This document shows, piece after piece, positions 8,577 to 16,260 of a DNA stretch of 64,000 bases (positions within the stretch are counted from its first letter, which is position 1; each line of letters begins with the position of its first letter). The position numbers and the translations under genes were made by a program. The notes under the pieces are model-generated. The model had not been told where the DNA came from and searched no databases. It saw only the letters and a list, made by a program, of their open reading frames with translations. Origin of the DNA: Amycolatopsis iheyensis (GTDB lineage Bacteria; Actinomycetota; Actinomycetes; Mycobacteriales; Pseudonocardiaceae). The stretch spans positions 186,001 through 250,000 of the forward strand of contig NZ_JAMXQV010000016.1 of the NCBI RefSeq assembly GCF_024703995.1, read 5' to 3'.

Positions 8577-8815
8577 CGAGAAAGGAGGTGGTCCTAAGTT
8601 GTATTCCAACAGGACTCGTGAGGTGGCTGTCCGCTAGCGGATGGCACGTGAAGGACTTTGAGCAGCGATACAACTGAGCCACCTTCGGCTCATCGCCTGC
8701 TTCACGTGATGCCTGATAGCGAATACCAGGCAGTCACCGTGCCCCCGGGGTTTCCGAGCACCAGTCCGGCTCGGGCTCGAGCGTTTGACGGCGCTTGAGA
8801 GGCACCCCGGGGGTT
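8577..8815 (+). ncRNA. Candidate structured RNA with tiny ORF after add
   Basis: This interval contains several complementary segments: 8621-8628 with 8677-8684; 8645-8653 with 8700-8708, which crosses the first pairing and so would be a pseudoknot or alternative fold; 8710-8715 with 8727-8732; 8754-8759 with 8769-8774; 8742-8751 with 8804-8813. Its 5' part carries an unusually complete Shine-Dalgarno. No known RNA family was recognised. It could be a leader, a regulatory RNA, or the terminator region of add. Confidence 0.4.
8599..8637 (+). CDS. Possible 12-codon ORF behind an extended Shine-Dalgarno
   Basis: TTG-started frame MYSNRTREVAVR. The preceding GAGAAAGGAGGTGGTCC (from about 8579) matches the complement of the 16S rRNA 3' end over nearly its whole length (one mismatch), with 8 nt from GGAGGTG to the TTG. 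A GTG at 8618 opens an overlapping second frame of 19 codons ending at 8677. Such a strong site in front of a tiny frame suggests a translated leader or ribosome-sensing element; the peptide matches nothing I can name with certainty. Confidence 0.4.
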   Translation: MYSNRTREVAVR

Positions 8816-8938
8816 CCTTCATGCGCTCATTTGTGCAGGTCACGCCGTCGATCGGCGGCGAACGACCGTCCGGCGATCCAACGCCGGGATTCGACGAACG
8901 CGTTCCGCCGTTCTGTCCCCCGGACGGCTCAAGCTCGC

Positions 8939-8944
8939 TAGCCT
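8939..8944 (+). promoter_or_regulatory. -10 box of the GNAT gene (leaderless)
   Basis: TAGCCT, 6 nt before the ATG at 8951. Confidence 0.5.
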
Positions 8945-8950
8945 GGAAGC

Positions 8951-9511
8951 ATGCTCAGGCCCGACTACCCGGTGACCACGGAACGCTTGCTCCTGCGCCC
9001 GTTCACACCCGGTGACCTCGACGCGCTGAACTCCTTCCAGTCCCGCGCCGACGTCGCCCGCTACCTCTACTGGGGGCCGCGCAGCCGCGCCGAATCGGCC
9101 GCCGCGCTGGCGAAGCGCGTGCACAGCTCCACGCTCACGAAGGAAGGGCAGTTCCTGGCCGTGGCGGTCGAGCTGGCCGCGACCGGCCAGCTGATCGGCG
9201 ACCTGAACCTCGAGTGGCTCAGCAGTGAGCACCGCCAGGGCGAGATCGGCTTCGTCTTCCACCCGGACCACCACGGCAAGGGCCTGGCCGCCGAAGCGAC
9301 CACGGAGCTGCTGCGGCTGGGCTTCGAGGAGCTGGGGCTGCACCGCATCATCGGCCGCTGCGACGGCCGCAACGAAGCCTCCGCCGCGCTGATGGAACGC
9401 CTCGGGATGCGCCGGGAAGCGCACCTCAAGGAGAACGAGATCGTCAAGGGCGAGTGGACCGACGAACTCGTCTACGCGATGCTCGAAGACGAGTGGAAGG
9501 ACCGCGGCTAG
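8951..9511 (+). CDS. GNAT acetyltransferase (RimJ/RimL type)
   Basis: 186-residue acetyl-CoA-dependent N-acetyltransferase. The opening TERLLLRPFTPGDLDAL is typical of the RimJ/RimL (Acetyltransf_3) branch; the acetyl-CoA site is in the segment HPDHHGKGLAAEATTELL, and NEASAALMERLGMRREAH is the conserved C-terminal part. The substrate may be a protein N-terminus or a small amine. It stands alone, from a leaderless promoter, between the structured region and pyrD. Confidence 0.85.
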   Translation: MLRPDYPVTTERLLLRPFTPGDLDALNSFQSRADVARYLYWGPRSRAESAAALAKRVHSSTLTKEGQFLAVAVELAATGQLIGDLNLEWLSSEHRQGEIGFVFHPDHHGKGLAAEATTELLRLGFEELGLHRIIGRCDGRNEASAALMERLGMRREAHLKENEIVKGEWTDELVYAMLEDEWKDRG

Positions 9512-9576
9512 TGGCCGCCTTCACTCCGAGGTGACGCTCGGGTAGCGGCTTCCGGGCGATTTGGCAGCATGGGGGC

Positions 9577-10620
9577 GTGTTCTTCGACAAGATCGTCCGC
9601 CCGGCGCTGTACCGGCTGTCCTACCACGATCCCGAGCTGGTGCACGAGCGCACGGTCGCCGTCCTCGCCCGGCTCGGCAAGGCCGCGCCCGCGCTGGGCG
9701 GGGCGCTGCGCGTCGACGATCCGGTGACGGTGCTGGGCCTGCGGTTCCCCAACCGCGTCGGCCTCGCCGCGGGCATGGACAAGAACGGCCGGGCGCTGCC
9801 CGCGTGGGCCGCGCTCGGCTTCGGTTTCGTCGAGGTCGGCACGGTGACGCGGCTCGCGCAGCCGGGCAACCCGAAGCCGCGGCTGTTCAGCCTCCCCGCC
9901 AGCGACGCGGTGATCAACCGCATGGGCTTCAACAACGACGGCGCGGAAGCCCTCGCGGCCAAGCTCGCCCGCGACGGCAAACCCGGCGTCCCGCTGGGGA
10001 TCAGCATCGGCAAGTCGAAACTCACCCCGCTCGAAGACGCCGTCGAGGACTACCGGTTCTCGCTGCGGGCGCTGTACCCGTACGCCGACTACTTCGCGAT
10101 CAACGTCAGCTCACCGAACACGCCCGGGCTGCGGCAGCTGCAGGACCGCGCCGCGCTCGCCGAGCTGCTCGGTGAGCTGCGCACGACCTCCGCCGAGCTC
10201 GCCGGGTCGGGCACGCCGACGCCGCTGCTGGTGAAGGTCGCGCCCGACCTGACCGAAGACGCGCTGGCCGAGCTGCTGGACGTCGCGCTCGAGCACGGCG
10301 TCGCCGGCATCATCGCCACGAACACCACGCTCTCCCGCGACGGCATCGCGCCCGCGGAAAGCGGCCTGGCCGGGCAGGGGGGAGGCCTGTCCGGCCGGCC
10401 ACTGACCACCCGCGCGGCGGAGGTCGTGCGGTTCGTGCACGACCACACCGGCGGGAGCTTGCCGATCATCGGCGTCGGCGGCGTCCTCGGCCCGGACGAC
10501 GCCCTTCGCCTGGTGGACGCCGGCGCGTCGCTCGTGCAGCTCTACACGGGCTTCGCGCTGCACGGGCCGGGCCTGGTGCGCCGGGTCAGCCGGGGCCTCG
10601 CAACCCGGCGGTCGAGGTGA
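9577..10620 (+). CDS. pyrD: Dihydroorotate dehydrogenase (quinone), class 2
   Basis: FMN enzyme oxidising dihydroorotate to orotate in pyrimidine synthesis, passing electrons to menaquinone. The N-terminal helical part (MFFDKIVRPALYRLSYHDPE) that binds the membrane and quinone identifies class 2. FMN/substrate motifs: GLAAGMDKNG, VGTVT, NRMGFNNDG, and NVSSPNTPGLR with the catalytic Ser. 347 residues is the normal length. The GTG start is adopted as the one giving this family's N-terminus. The last 35 nt overlap the convergent amidase-like gene. Confidence 0.93.
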   Translation: MFFDKIVRPALYRLSYHDPELVHERTVAVLARLGKAAPALGGALRVDDPVTVLGLRFPNRVGLAAGMDKNGRALPAWAALGFGFVEVGTVTRLAQPGNPKPRLFSLPASDAVINRMGFNNDGAEALAAKLARDGKPGVPLGISIGKSKLTPLEDAVEDYRFSLRALYPYADYFAINVSSPNTPGLRQLQDRAALAELLGELRTTSAELAGSGTPTPLLVKVAPDLTEDALAELLDVALEHGVAGIIATNTTLSRDGIAPAESGLAGQGGGLSGRPLTTRAAEVVRFVHDHTGGSLPIIGVGGVLGPDDALRLVDAGASLVQLYTGFALHGPGLVRRVSRGLATRRSR

Positions 10621-12022
10621 ACCGGACGTACCCGCGCCACGACTCGTAGCGGTCCAGACCGGTGCCGTTCGCGGCCGGGTCGCACCGGACGGCCAGCGGC
10701 CGCGTGCCGTCGTCCAGCTCGACGCGGTCGAGCACGAACGGCCGCGCCAGCGTGGCGGCGAACGCCTCGAACGCGGCCGGGGACAGCCGCCAGCGTTCGC
10801 CGTCGAGGACGTGGCCGCCGTCGTCGAGCACGCCCGGCTGCGGGGGTTCGGTGTCCAGCAGCACCATCCGGTAGCTCTCGGTGGTCCGGACCGGTCCGGT
10901 GAACCGCGCGCCGAGCCCGGTGAGCGCCGCGTTGAGCGGCTGGCCGCGCAGGTGGGCGCCGAACACGACGACGTCCTCGCCCGGCTCGGGGTAGGGCGTC
11001 ATGGGCTCGTCCGTGCACACGGTCGCGAGGTCCAGACCGATCTGGTCCTCGAACGCGCGGGTCAGGAAGGTGACGCCGAACGGGCGGCGGTCACCCGGCA
11101 GCACCGGCACGGTGACCGAGGCCAGGTCGAGCCGGTCCGCGAACGCCGTGCCGGCGGCCAGGCGGTGGTGCACCCCGGCCGGGTCGGCGAGCGCCTCGGC
11201 CAGCTCCGGGTGGTCCGGCACGGTCGGCACGAGGAGCGCGTCGAAGCCGTCGATCGCCGGCTCGTCGACGGGTTCGAGGATCGCGCCCGTGGCCGTGAGC
11301 CGCTTGACGACGAGTTCGAACGCCAGTGCCGCGGCGTCGCTCAGGGCGAGGTTGCGCGGGTAGGCGATCCGCGGGTGCTCGCCGGCGCCGAGGCGGACGT
11401 CTTCGGGCCAGGGGCGCGTCGAGGAGACGCCGTCAGGGCCGGTCATCAGCGCAAGCGCTTGCCGCCCGGCGACCAGGCCGGTCGTGTACACGGAAATGCC
11501 GTCGCCGGAGCGGACGCCGGTCATCGGCAGCAGGCCGCGGGTCGGCTTCAGCGCGACGACGGCGTTCAGCGCCGCCGGGACCGCGCCCGCGGTGCTCAAC
11601 GCGAGGTCCACGATGCCGAGCGCGACGGCCACCGCCGCGCCGCGGCCGCCGGTCTTGGCGTGGTCCCAGGCCGAGGCCACGGTGGCGCACCCGGTCTTGC
11701 CCAGCACGACGGCGCCGGCGGCGGTCAGCCGCGCGACGAGCGTGGCGCTCGCTTCCGGCACGGAGCGGCCGGACGGCTGCCCGGCGACGTCGACCAGCTC
11801 CGGGACGGCGAAGACGGTGCCGGCCAGCGGCAGGGTCTCCCCCGCCTGGACGCGGTCGTCGACGGCCTTCGCGTCGACGAGGACGTCTTCGACGGCGCGG
11901 AGGGTGGACCAGAGTTCGGGGCGGTGGGCCTCGGTGAGGCGTTCGAAGGCCGAGATGACGCGCTGCGAGGCGGTGGGCGGGGTCGGCGGAGTCGGATCCG
12001 GGTCCGGCGGGAGCGTGTTCAC
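10586..12022 (-). CDS. Amidase-signature/allophanate-hydrolase-like protein lacking catalytic residues
   Basis: 478 residues. An amidase-signature domain is followed from about 350 by a domain like the allophanate-hydrolase C-terminus (GARFTGPVRTTESYRMVLLD). The Ser-Ser-Lys triad is gone: the usual AVKD is AVPE (residues 72-75), the Gly/Ser-rich loop is GGRGAAVAVA (125-134), and the DTAGS-type nucleophile loop is shortened to STAGAVPAA (143-151). The fold landmarks (ALKPTRGLLPMTG) remain. It is therefore probably a non-enzymatic relative or a decaying gene; the frame is intact. A ribosome binding site (GGAAAGGA) precedes the GTG. Family members are urea-carboxylase partners, but no such partner is present. 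Confidence 0.75.
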   Translation of the reverse strand: MNTLPPDPDPTPPTPPTASQRVISAFERLTEAHRPELWSTLRAVEDVLVDAKAVDDRVQAGETLPLAGTVFAVPELVDVAGQPSGRSVPEASATLVARLTAAGAVVLGKTGCATVASAWDHAKTGGRGAAVAVALGIVDLALSTAGAVPAALNAVVALKPTRGLLPMTGVRSGDGISVYTTGLVAGRQALALMTGPDGVSSTRPWPEDVRLGAGEHPRIAYPRNLALSDAAALAFELVVKRLTATGAILEPVDEPAIDGFDALLVPTVPDHPELAEALADPAGVHHRLAAGTAFADRLDLASVTVPVLPGDRRPFGVTFLTRAFEDQIGLDLATVCTDEPMTPYPEPGEDVVVFGAHLRGQPLNAALTGLGARFTGPVRTTESYRMVLLDTEPPQPGVLDDGGHVLDGERWRLSPAAFEAFAATLARPFVLDRVELDDGTRPLAVRCDPAANGTGLDRYESWRGYVRFTSTAGLRGPG

Positions 12023-12131
12023 GGGGCGTCCTTTCCTCGGCGGTCGAGAAAGTCCACTGTGTACGGTCGGCGCCGGCGAACCTCAGTCCACGGCTGGCCT
12101 CCCGGCGAGTGACACCTCTACATGCATGACA

Positions 12132-12155
12132 GAAACGTTAGTTCGCGGACGTTTC
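12132..12155. promoter_or_regulatory. Possible operator upstream of the amidase-like gene
   Basis: Inverted repeat GAAACGT-N10-ACGTTTC about 110 nt upstream of the amidase-like start. Size and spacing fit a dimeric regulator of LacI/GntR/TetR type; the regulator is unknown. Confidence 0.35.
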
Positions 12156-12327
12156 CGTAGCGATCAGTTTCCGATTACGCGCATGTTTCGGCACCGACAG
12201 GTGAACAGGCGGCGACGCCGGGGTGAAACGCACGATCACGCACACCGGGTGACGAAGTCCGGAAACCGCCGGATCCGGCACCCGAACGGCCGAGTTTGAA
12301 ATCCCAACGGCCCAGCGAAGCCGGAAT

Positions 12328-12477
12328 CCGCGTGATGGAGGGGTCAACTCACGTGTTTGGAGAGTCGACACGCGTGATCAGAGGGTCGACACGCCGCCGC
12401 GGGGCCGGTTTGCCGTGTCGACGCTTCAATCACGCGTGTCGGCTGTCCAATCACGCGTGTCGACCCTTCGATCACGG
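12328..12477. repeat. Family A intergenic repeat, copy 1 (GTCGAC variant)
   Basis: About six 21-22-nt units arranged head-to-head. Units on the left read toward GTCGACACGCGTGATC and those on the right are their reverse complements (ATCACGCGTGTCGAC), giving a long imperfect hairpin. It directly abuts the stop codon of the PspM-like gene, so it may end that operon. Confidence 0.75.
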
Positions 12478-13482
12478 TCAGGAGAGTTCGCGGAGTGCCA
12501 TGGCGAGGCCGGCCAGGCGGTCGGTCGCGTCGGTGAGGGCCTGTTTGGACGTGACCAGGCCGTCGCTCGACGCCGCCACCGTGTGGCCTGCCGCCGCGAC
12601 CAGGCCGCGGAAGCCTTCGAGGCCGTCTTCGAGCTGTTCGCGCAGCTTGCCGACCGCCGCGTCCAGGGCCGCCTGCTCGCGGGCCGGGGCGGAGTTGCGG
12701 CCGCGCTCGATCGCCTGGATGCGTCCGGCGAGGCCGCGCAGCGCCGCCGCGGCTTCGGTCGCCGTCTGCCGGGCGTCCGCGACGGACACTTCGGACACCG
12801 GGGTCGTGCCCACCGACGACGGCACCGAGAGCTGACGCAGCAGCTCGGACAGCGACGCCTCGCACTCGGTCAGCCGCTCCATCGGCTCGCGCGCGGCGGA
12901 GCCGGCGGGCGGCAACGGCGGCGGGCCGGCCGGGGCGGCCGGGGCGGCCGGGATCGGGGTGCGCTTGAGCTCCCGCAGCTTGAGGCCACTGCGGACGCCG
13001 AACGTGCCGAACACGACAGCGCCGGCGAAGGCCATGATCGCCTGCGGCATCATCGCGGCGCCGGTGGCACTCATCCAGCCCAGCCCGGCGGCGACGGCGA
13101 GCACGCCGCACAGCACGGTCAGCAGGATCCACAACGTCATCGCGCGCGACGCCCGGCGCTTGCGGCGCTCGAGCTTCGCGGCCGGGTGGTTCCAGCGATC
13201 CCACTTGGCGCGGGCCTCGGCGAAGGCCGGGACCTGGTTCGCCATCGACGACCAGGTCGCCGTCATGTCGGGCCGGCGCACCGGCGGCCGCTGCAGCGGG
13301 TTCGGCCGGGACCGCGGGGGTGGGGCGGTCTTCCCGCCGGCCTGCTCGGCCGGCGGGAAGTACTTCTGCACCTTCTGGAGCTTCTCCTGGGCGCGCACGG
13401 CGTAGTCAGGCAGCTTCTCGATGTGCTTCTCCAGCTTCGCACCGAACTCGCCGAAGTCGCGTCGTCTGCCCTGCTGCCCCAT
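12478..13482 (-). CDS. PspM-like membrane partner of the phage-shock system
   Basis: 334-residue protein downstream of pspA, in the position of mycobacterial pspM (Rv2743c). A charged cytoplasmic N-terminus carrying a Pro-rich linker precedes two membrane helices at about 117-137 and 147-166 (MTLWILLTVLCGVLAVAAG and the next segment), then a long Ala-rich, probably coiled-coil region. The role inferred from its place in the ClgR-PspA-PspM set is to tether PspA at the membrane during envelope stress. Assignment is by position and topology; sequence identity within this family is low. Confidence 0.65.
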   Translation of the reverse strand: MGQQGRRRDFGEFGAKLEKHIEKLPDYAVRAQEKLQKVQKYFPPAEQAGGKTAPPPRSRPNPLQRPPVRRPDMTATWSSMANQVPAFAEARAKWDRWNHPAAKLERRKRRASRAMTLWILLTVLCGVLAVAAGLGWMSATGAAMMPQAIMAFAGAVVFGTFGVRSGLKLRELKRTPIPAAPAAPAGPPPLPPAGSAAREPMERLTECEASLSELLRQLSVPSSVGTTPVSEVSVADARQTATEAAAALRGLAGRIQAIERGRNSAPAREQAALDAAVGKLREQLEDGLEGFRGLVAAAGHTVAASSDGLVTSKQALTDATDRLAGLAMALRELS

Positions 13483-13510
13483 GCTCGCCCCCTTCGAACG
13501 GCGTCCGGCG

Positions 13511-14356
13511 TCAGGCCGGGTTCTTGCCCTGCTCCGCCTGCACGCGTGCCTGGATCTCGCGCTGGATGTCGGCCGAGCTGCTGGCCGGCTTCTGCGCTGC
13601 CGCCTTGCCGCCGTCGGTGACCTGCGCGACCGACTCGCCGCGCATGGACGAGCGGATCTGCTCGAGCCGCGAGTGGCCGGCCAGCTGCGTGGTGGAGGCC
13701 TGGACCTCCATCATGCGCCCCTGGACCGAGTTCTGGGCGAGCTCGGCCTGGCCCAGCGCCGTGGTGTAGCGCTTCTCGATCTTGTCGCGGACCTCTTCCA
13801 GCGACGGCGTGTTGCCCGGCGCGGCCAGCTGGCTCATCTGGTTGAGCGAAGCGGAGACCTGCTCCTGCATCTTCGCCTGCTCCAGCTGCGAGAGCAGCTT
13901 GGTGCGCTCGGCCAGCTTCTGCTGCAGCATCTGCGAGTTGCGCTCGACGGCCTGCTTCGCCTGGGCCGCGGCCTGCAGCGACTGGTCGTGCAGCGTCTTG
14001 AGGTCCTCGATGTTCTGCTCGGCCGTGACGAGCTGCGTCGCGAAGCTCTCCGCGGCGTTCTCGAACTCGACGGCCTTCTGCTCGTCACCCTTGTTGCGGG
14101 CTTCGTCCGCGAGGACGAGCGCCTGCCGGGTCGAGGCCTGCAGCTTCTCGACGTCGCCGAGCTGCCGGTTGAGCTTCATCTCCAGCTGACGCTGGTTGCC
14201 GATCACGGAGGCGGCCTGCTGCGTCAGCGCCTGGTGGTTGCGCTGCGCCTCCTCGATGGCCTGCTGGATCTGTACCTTCGGGTCGGCGTGCTCGTCGATC
14301 TTCGACGAGAACGCCGCCATCATGTACTTCCAGAACTTCACGAACGGGTTGGCCAT
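13511..14356 (-). CDS. pspA: PspA/IM30-family envelope-stress protein
   Basis: 281-residue ESCRT-III-like protein that coats and stabilises the cytoplasmic membrane. The N-terminal amphipathic helix MANPFVKFWKYMMAAFSSKI is followed by continuous coiled coil (for example DPKVQIQQAIEEAQRNHQAL) typical of PspA. The start is the ATG preceded by GGAGGAG 1 nt upstream of the usual spacing window; the longer frame lacks the PspA N-terminus. It lies downstream of clgR, its expected activator, and upstream of the PspM-like gene. Confidence 0.9.
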   Translation of the reverse strand: MANPFVKFWKYMMAAFSSKIDEHADPKVQIQQAIEEAQRNHQALTQQAASVIGNQRQLEMKLNRQLGDVEKLQASTRQALVLADEARNKGDEQKAVEFENAAESFATQLVTAEQNIEDLKTLHDQSLQAAAQAKQAVERNSQMLQQKLAERTKLLSQLEQAKMQEQVSASLNQMSQLAAPGNTPSLEEVRDKIEKRYTTALGQAELAQNSVQGRMMEVQASTTQLAGHSRLEQIRSSMRGESVAQVTDGGKAAAQKPASSSADIQREIQARVQAEQGKNPA

Positions 14357-14540
14357 CTCCTCCGCCTGCCTTCTTGCGTCCCACGGGCCTAGGTACTCGG
14401 GGTGTGGGGCGTCGCTCCCCTGCATGTGCAACGCACCGACCCCGGCGTCGGGTTCCATCGTGTCAGGTCGGCCACGTCCGTTCCAGGCGACCCGGCCGAA
14501 TTCAGGGATCGCCCTGATCACCCCGAGTAGGCAACGCGAA

Positions 14541-14567
14541 CGGCCCCGGGCGGGTTGCCCGGGGCCG
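14541..14567 (-). terminator. Hairpin between clgR and pspA
   Basis: Perfect 11-bp G+C stem with a 5-nt loop, 20 nt past the clgR stop. It would end or attenuate the clgR transcript, giving pspA a separate level of expression. Confidence 0.6.
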
Positions 14568-14587
14568 TCGTCGTTTCCAACCTGCGA

Positions 14588-15055
14588 TCAAGCCGCGATC
14601 GTCGAGGCCAGCTTCGGCTGCCCGATCGTCGTCCGCAATGTCGTGTTCATCCTCGGCGCCGGGGAAACCCGCAGGTCGGCGAGGTCGTTGCCGATCAGCT
14701 CCGACATCAGGCGGCCGCCTTCGATGCCGGCCGCCGAGGCTTCGGCGCCGCGCTCGGGCACCTTCTCCCGGGGCGCGCCTTCCACGATCCGCTCGTCGAC
14801 CGGGGCGACCTCGACGTTGTCGAGGGCCGAAACGTCCGCCGCCACGTTGTGCAGCAGTTCGCCGAGCGGAAGGTCCAGGGCCTGGCAGATGGACGCGAGC
14901 AGCTCGCTCGACGCCTCCTTCTGGCCTCGCTCCACCTCCGAGAGGTAGCCGAGGCTGACCCTGGCGGCGCGGGAGATGTCGCGCAGCGTACGACGCTGGT
15001 TGGTGCGGGCATGACGGAGCCGATCACCGATCGCCTCACGCAACAGCACGGTCAT
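14588..15055 (-). CDS. clgR: ClgR-like XRE-family transcriptional activator
   Basis: 155 residues. The helix-turn-helix is at about 17-70 (LRDISRAARVSLGYLSEVERG). The family activates clp protease genes and, in mycobacteria, the psp operon during envelope stress. The ATG is preceded by GGGAGG with 6-nt spacing. The C-terminus ends LASTIAA, a hydrophobic-Ala-Ala tail of the sort recognised by ClpP proteases, in keeping with ClgR being a Clp substrate in other actinobacteria. Position next to pspA, with cinA and pgsA upstream, matches Rv2745c. Confidence 0.88.
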   Translation of the reverse strand: MTVLLREAIGDRLRHARTNQRRTLRDISRAARVSLGYLSEVERGQKEASSELLASICQALDLPLGELLHNVAADVSALDNVEVAPVDERIVEGAPREKVPERGAEASAAGIEGGRLMSELIGNDLADLRVSPAPRMNTTLRTTIGQPKLASTIAA

Positions 15056-15154
15056 CACGCGCCTCCCTTCCGAACAAGTACCCCCTACGTTACCCAGAGC
15101 GGTGCCCCGGGCGCAGGAGTTGGCGTGCCCGTACGCCAAGGGCGAACGCCCGAT

Positions 15155-15616
15155 TCAGCCCAGATGTTCCCCGAGCAGGGCAAACGCCGCCCGGACCGAT
15201 TCGGTCCTGATCAAGTCCCGATCGCCGCTCAAGGCCAGCGTACGGACTGTGCGTGTTCCCGGCCCGACGAGCCCGACGTGCACCGTTCCGGGCGCAACAC
15301 CGTCCTGAGCCGACGGCCCGGCCACCCCGGTGAGCCCGAGGCCCCACGTCGCCCCGCACCGGTCGCGGGCGCCCTCGGCCAGCTGCGCGGCCACCTCCGG
15401 GTGCACGGCGCCGTGCTCGGCCAGCAGTTCGGCGTCGACCCCGGCCAGCGCGGTCTTCAGCTCGGTGGCGTAGACGACCAGCCCGCCACGCAGGACCGCG
15501 CTCGCGCCCGGCACCCGCGCCAGCGTCGCGCAGACCAGCCCGGCGGTCAGCGACTCGGCCGCGGCGACGGTCTCACCCCGCGCGGCCAGCGCCTTGACCA
15601 GTGCTTTCTCGTCCAC
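15155..15616 (-). CDS. CinA C-terminal domain protein (nicotinamide-nucleotide amidase type)
   Basis: 153 residues comprising only the CinA C-terminal (PncC) domain, which hydrolyses NMN to nicotinate mononucleotide in characterised members; the N-terminal MoaB-like domain is absent. Signature segments are VAAAESLTAGLVCATLARVPG, GGLVVYATELKTALAGV and GLTGVAGP. The GTG begins 2 nt after the pgsA stop, so the genes are coupled. The stand-alone domain is the usual form in actinobacteria. Confidence 0.87.
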   Translation of the reverse strand: MDEKALVKALAARGETVAAAESLTAGLVCATLARVPGASAVLRGGLVVYATELKTALAGVDAELLAEHGAVHPEVAAQLAEGARDRCGATWGLGLTGVAGPSAQDGVAPGTVHVGLVGPGTRTVRTLALSGDRDLIRTESVRAAFALLGEHLG

Positions 15617-15618
15617 CC

Positions 15619-16260
15619 TCAGGCTCCGGTGACGCGGCGGCCGGCCGCGCGCAGCCGGATGGCCCGGACCAGGTAGTCCACGCCGGTGACGACCGTCAGC
15701 ACCAGGGCCAGGCCCATCAGCGCCCAGCGGACCGGGTCCGCGCCGGCCGGCAGCGGCAGCAGGTACGCCACGATCGCGGCGATCTGGGCCATCGTCTTGG
15801 CCTTGCCGCCGCGGCTGGCCGGGATCACGCCGTGCCGGATCACCCAGAACCGCAGCAGCGTGACGCCGATCTCGCGGACCGCGATGACGATCGTGACCCA
15901 CCAGCCCAGCTCGCCGAGCACGCTGAGCCCGACGAGCGCGGCGCCGGTGAGCGCCTTGTCCGCGATCGGGTCGGCGATCTTGCCGAAGTCGGTGATCAGG
16001 CCGTACTTGCGGGCCACCCAGCCGTCGAGCTGGTCGGTGGCCGAGGCGACGGCGAACAGGCCGGTCGCGATCGCCCGCCAGGTCGTGTCGTGGCCGTCGC
16101 CGACGAACAGCGCCACGACGAACAGCGGCACCAGGACCAGCCGGGACAGCGTCAGCAGGTTCGCGACGTTGAGCGTGGGGACCGGCGTGGCGACCGGGAC
16201 CTGGGCGGGGCCTTCGTGGGCCGTGCCCTCGTCGGCGGCGTCGCTGGGGAGCGCACTCAC
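15619..16260 (-). CDS. pgsA: CDP-alcohol phosphatidyltransferase (PgsA-like)
   Basis: 213-residue membrane enzyme making phosphatidylglycerol phosphate from CDP-diacylglycerol, by family and by position (compare Rv2746c). The CDP-alcohol motif is complete: DQLDGWVARKYGLITDFGKIADPIADK matches D-x2-D-G-x2-A-R-x8-G-x3-D-x3-D (about residues 80-106). Several membrane helices surround it. The GTG overlaps the rimO TGA, a GTGA junction that indicates coupling. Confidence 0.88.
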   Translation of the reverse strand: MSALPSDAADEGTAHEGPAQVPVATPVPTLNVANLLTLSRLVLVPLFVVALFVGDGHDTTWRAIATGLFAVASATDQLDGWVARKYGLITDFGKIADPIADKALTGAALVGLSVLGELGWWVTIVIAVREIGVTLLRFWVIRHGVIPASRGGKAKTMAQIAAIVAYLLPLPAGADPVRWALMGLALVLTVVTGVDYLVRAIRLRAAGRRVTGA

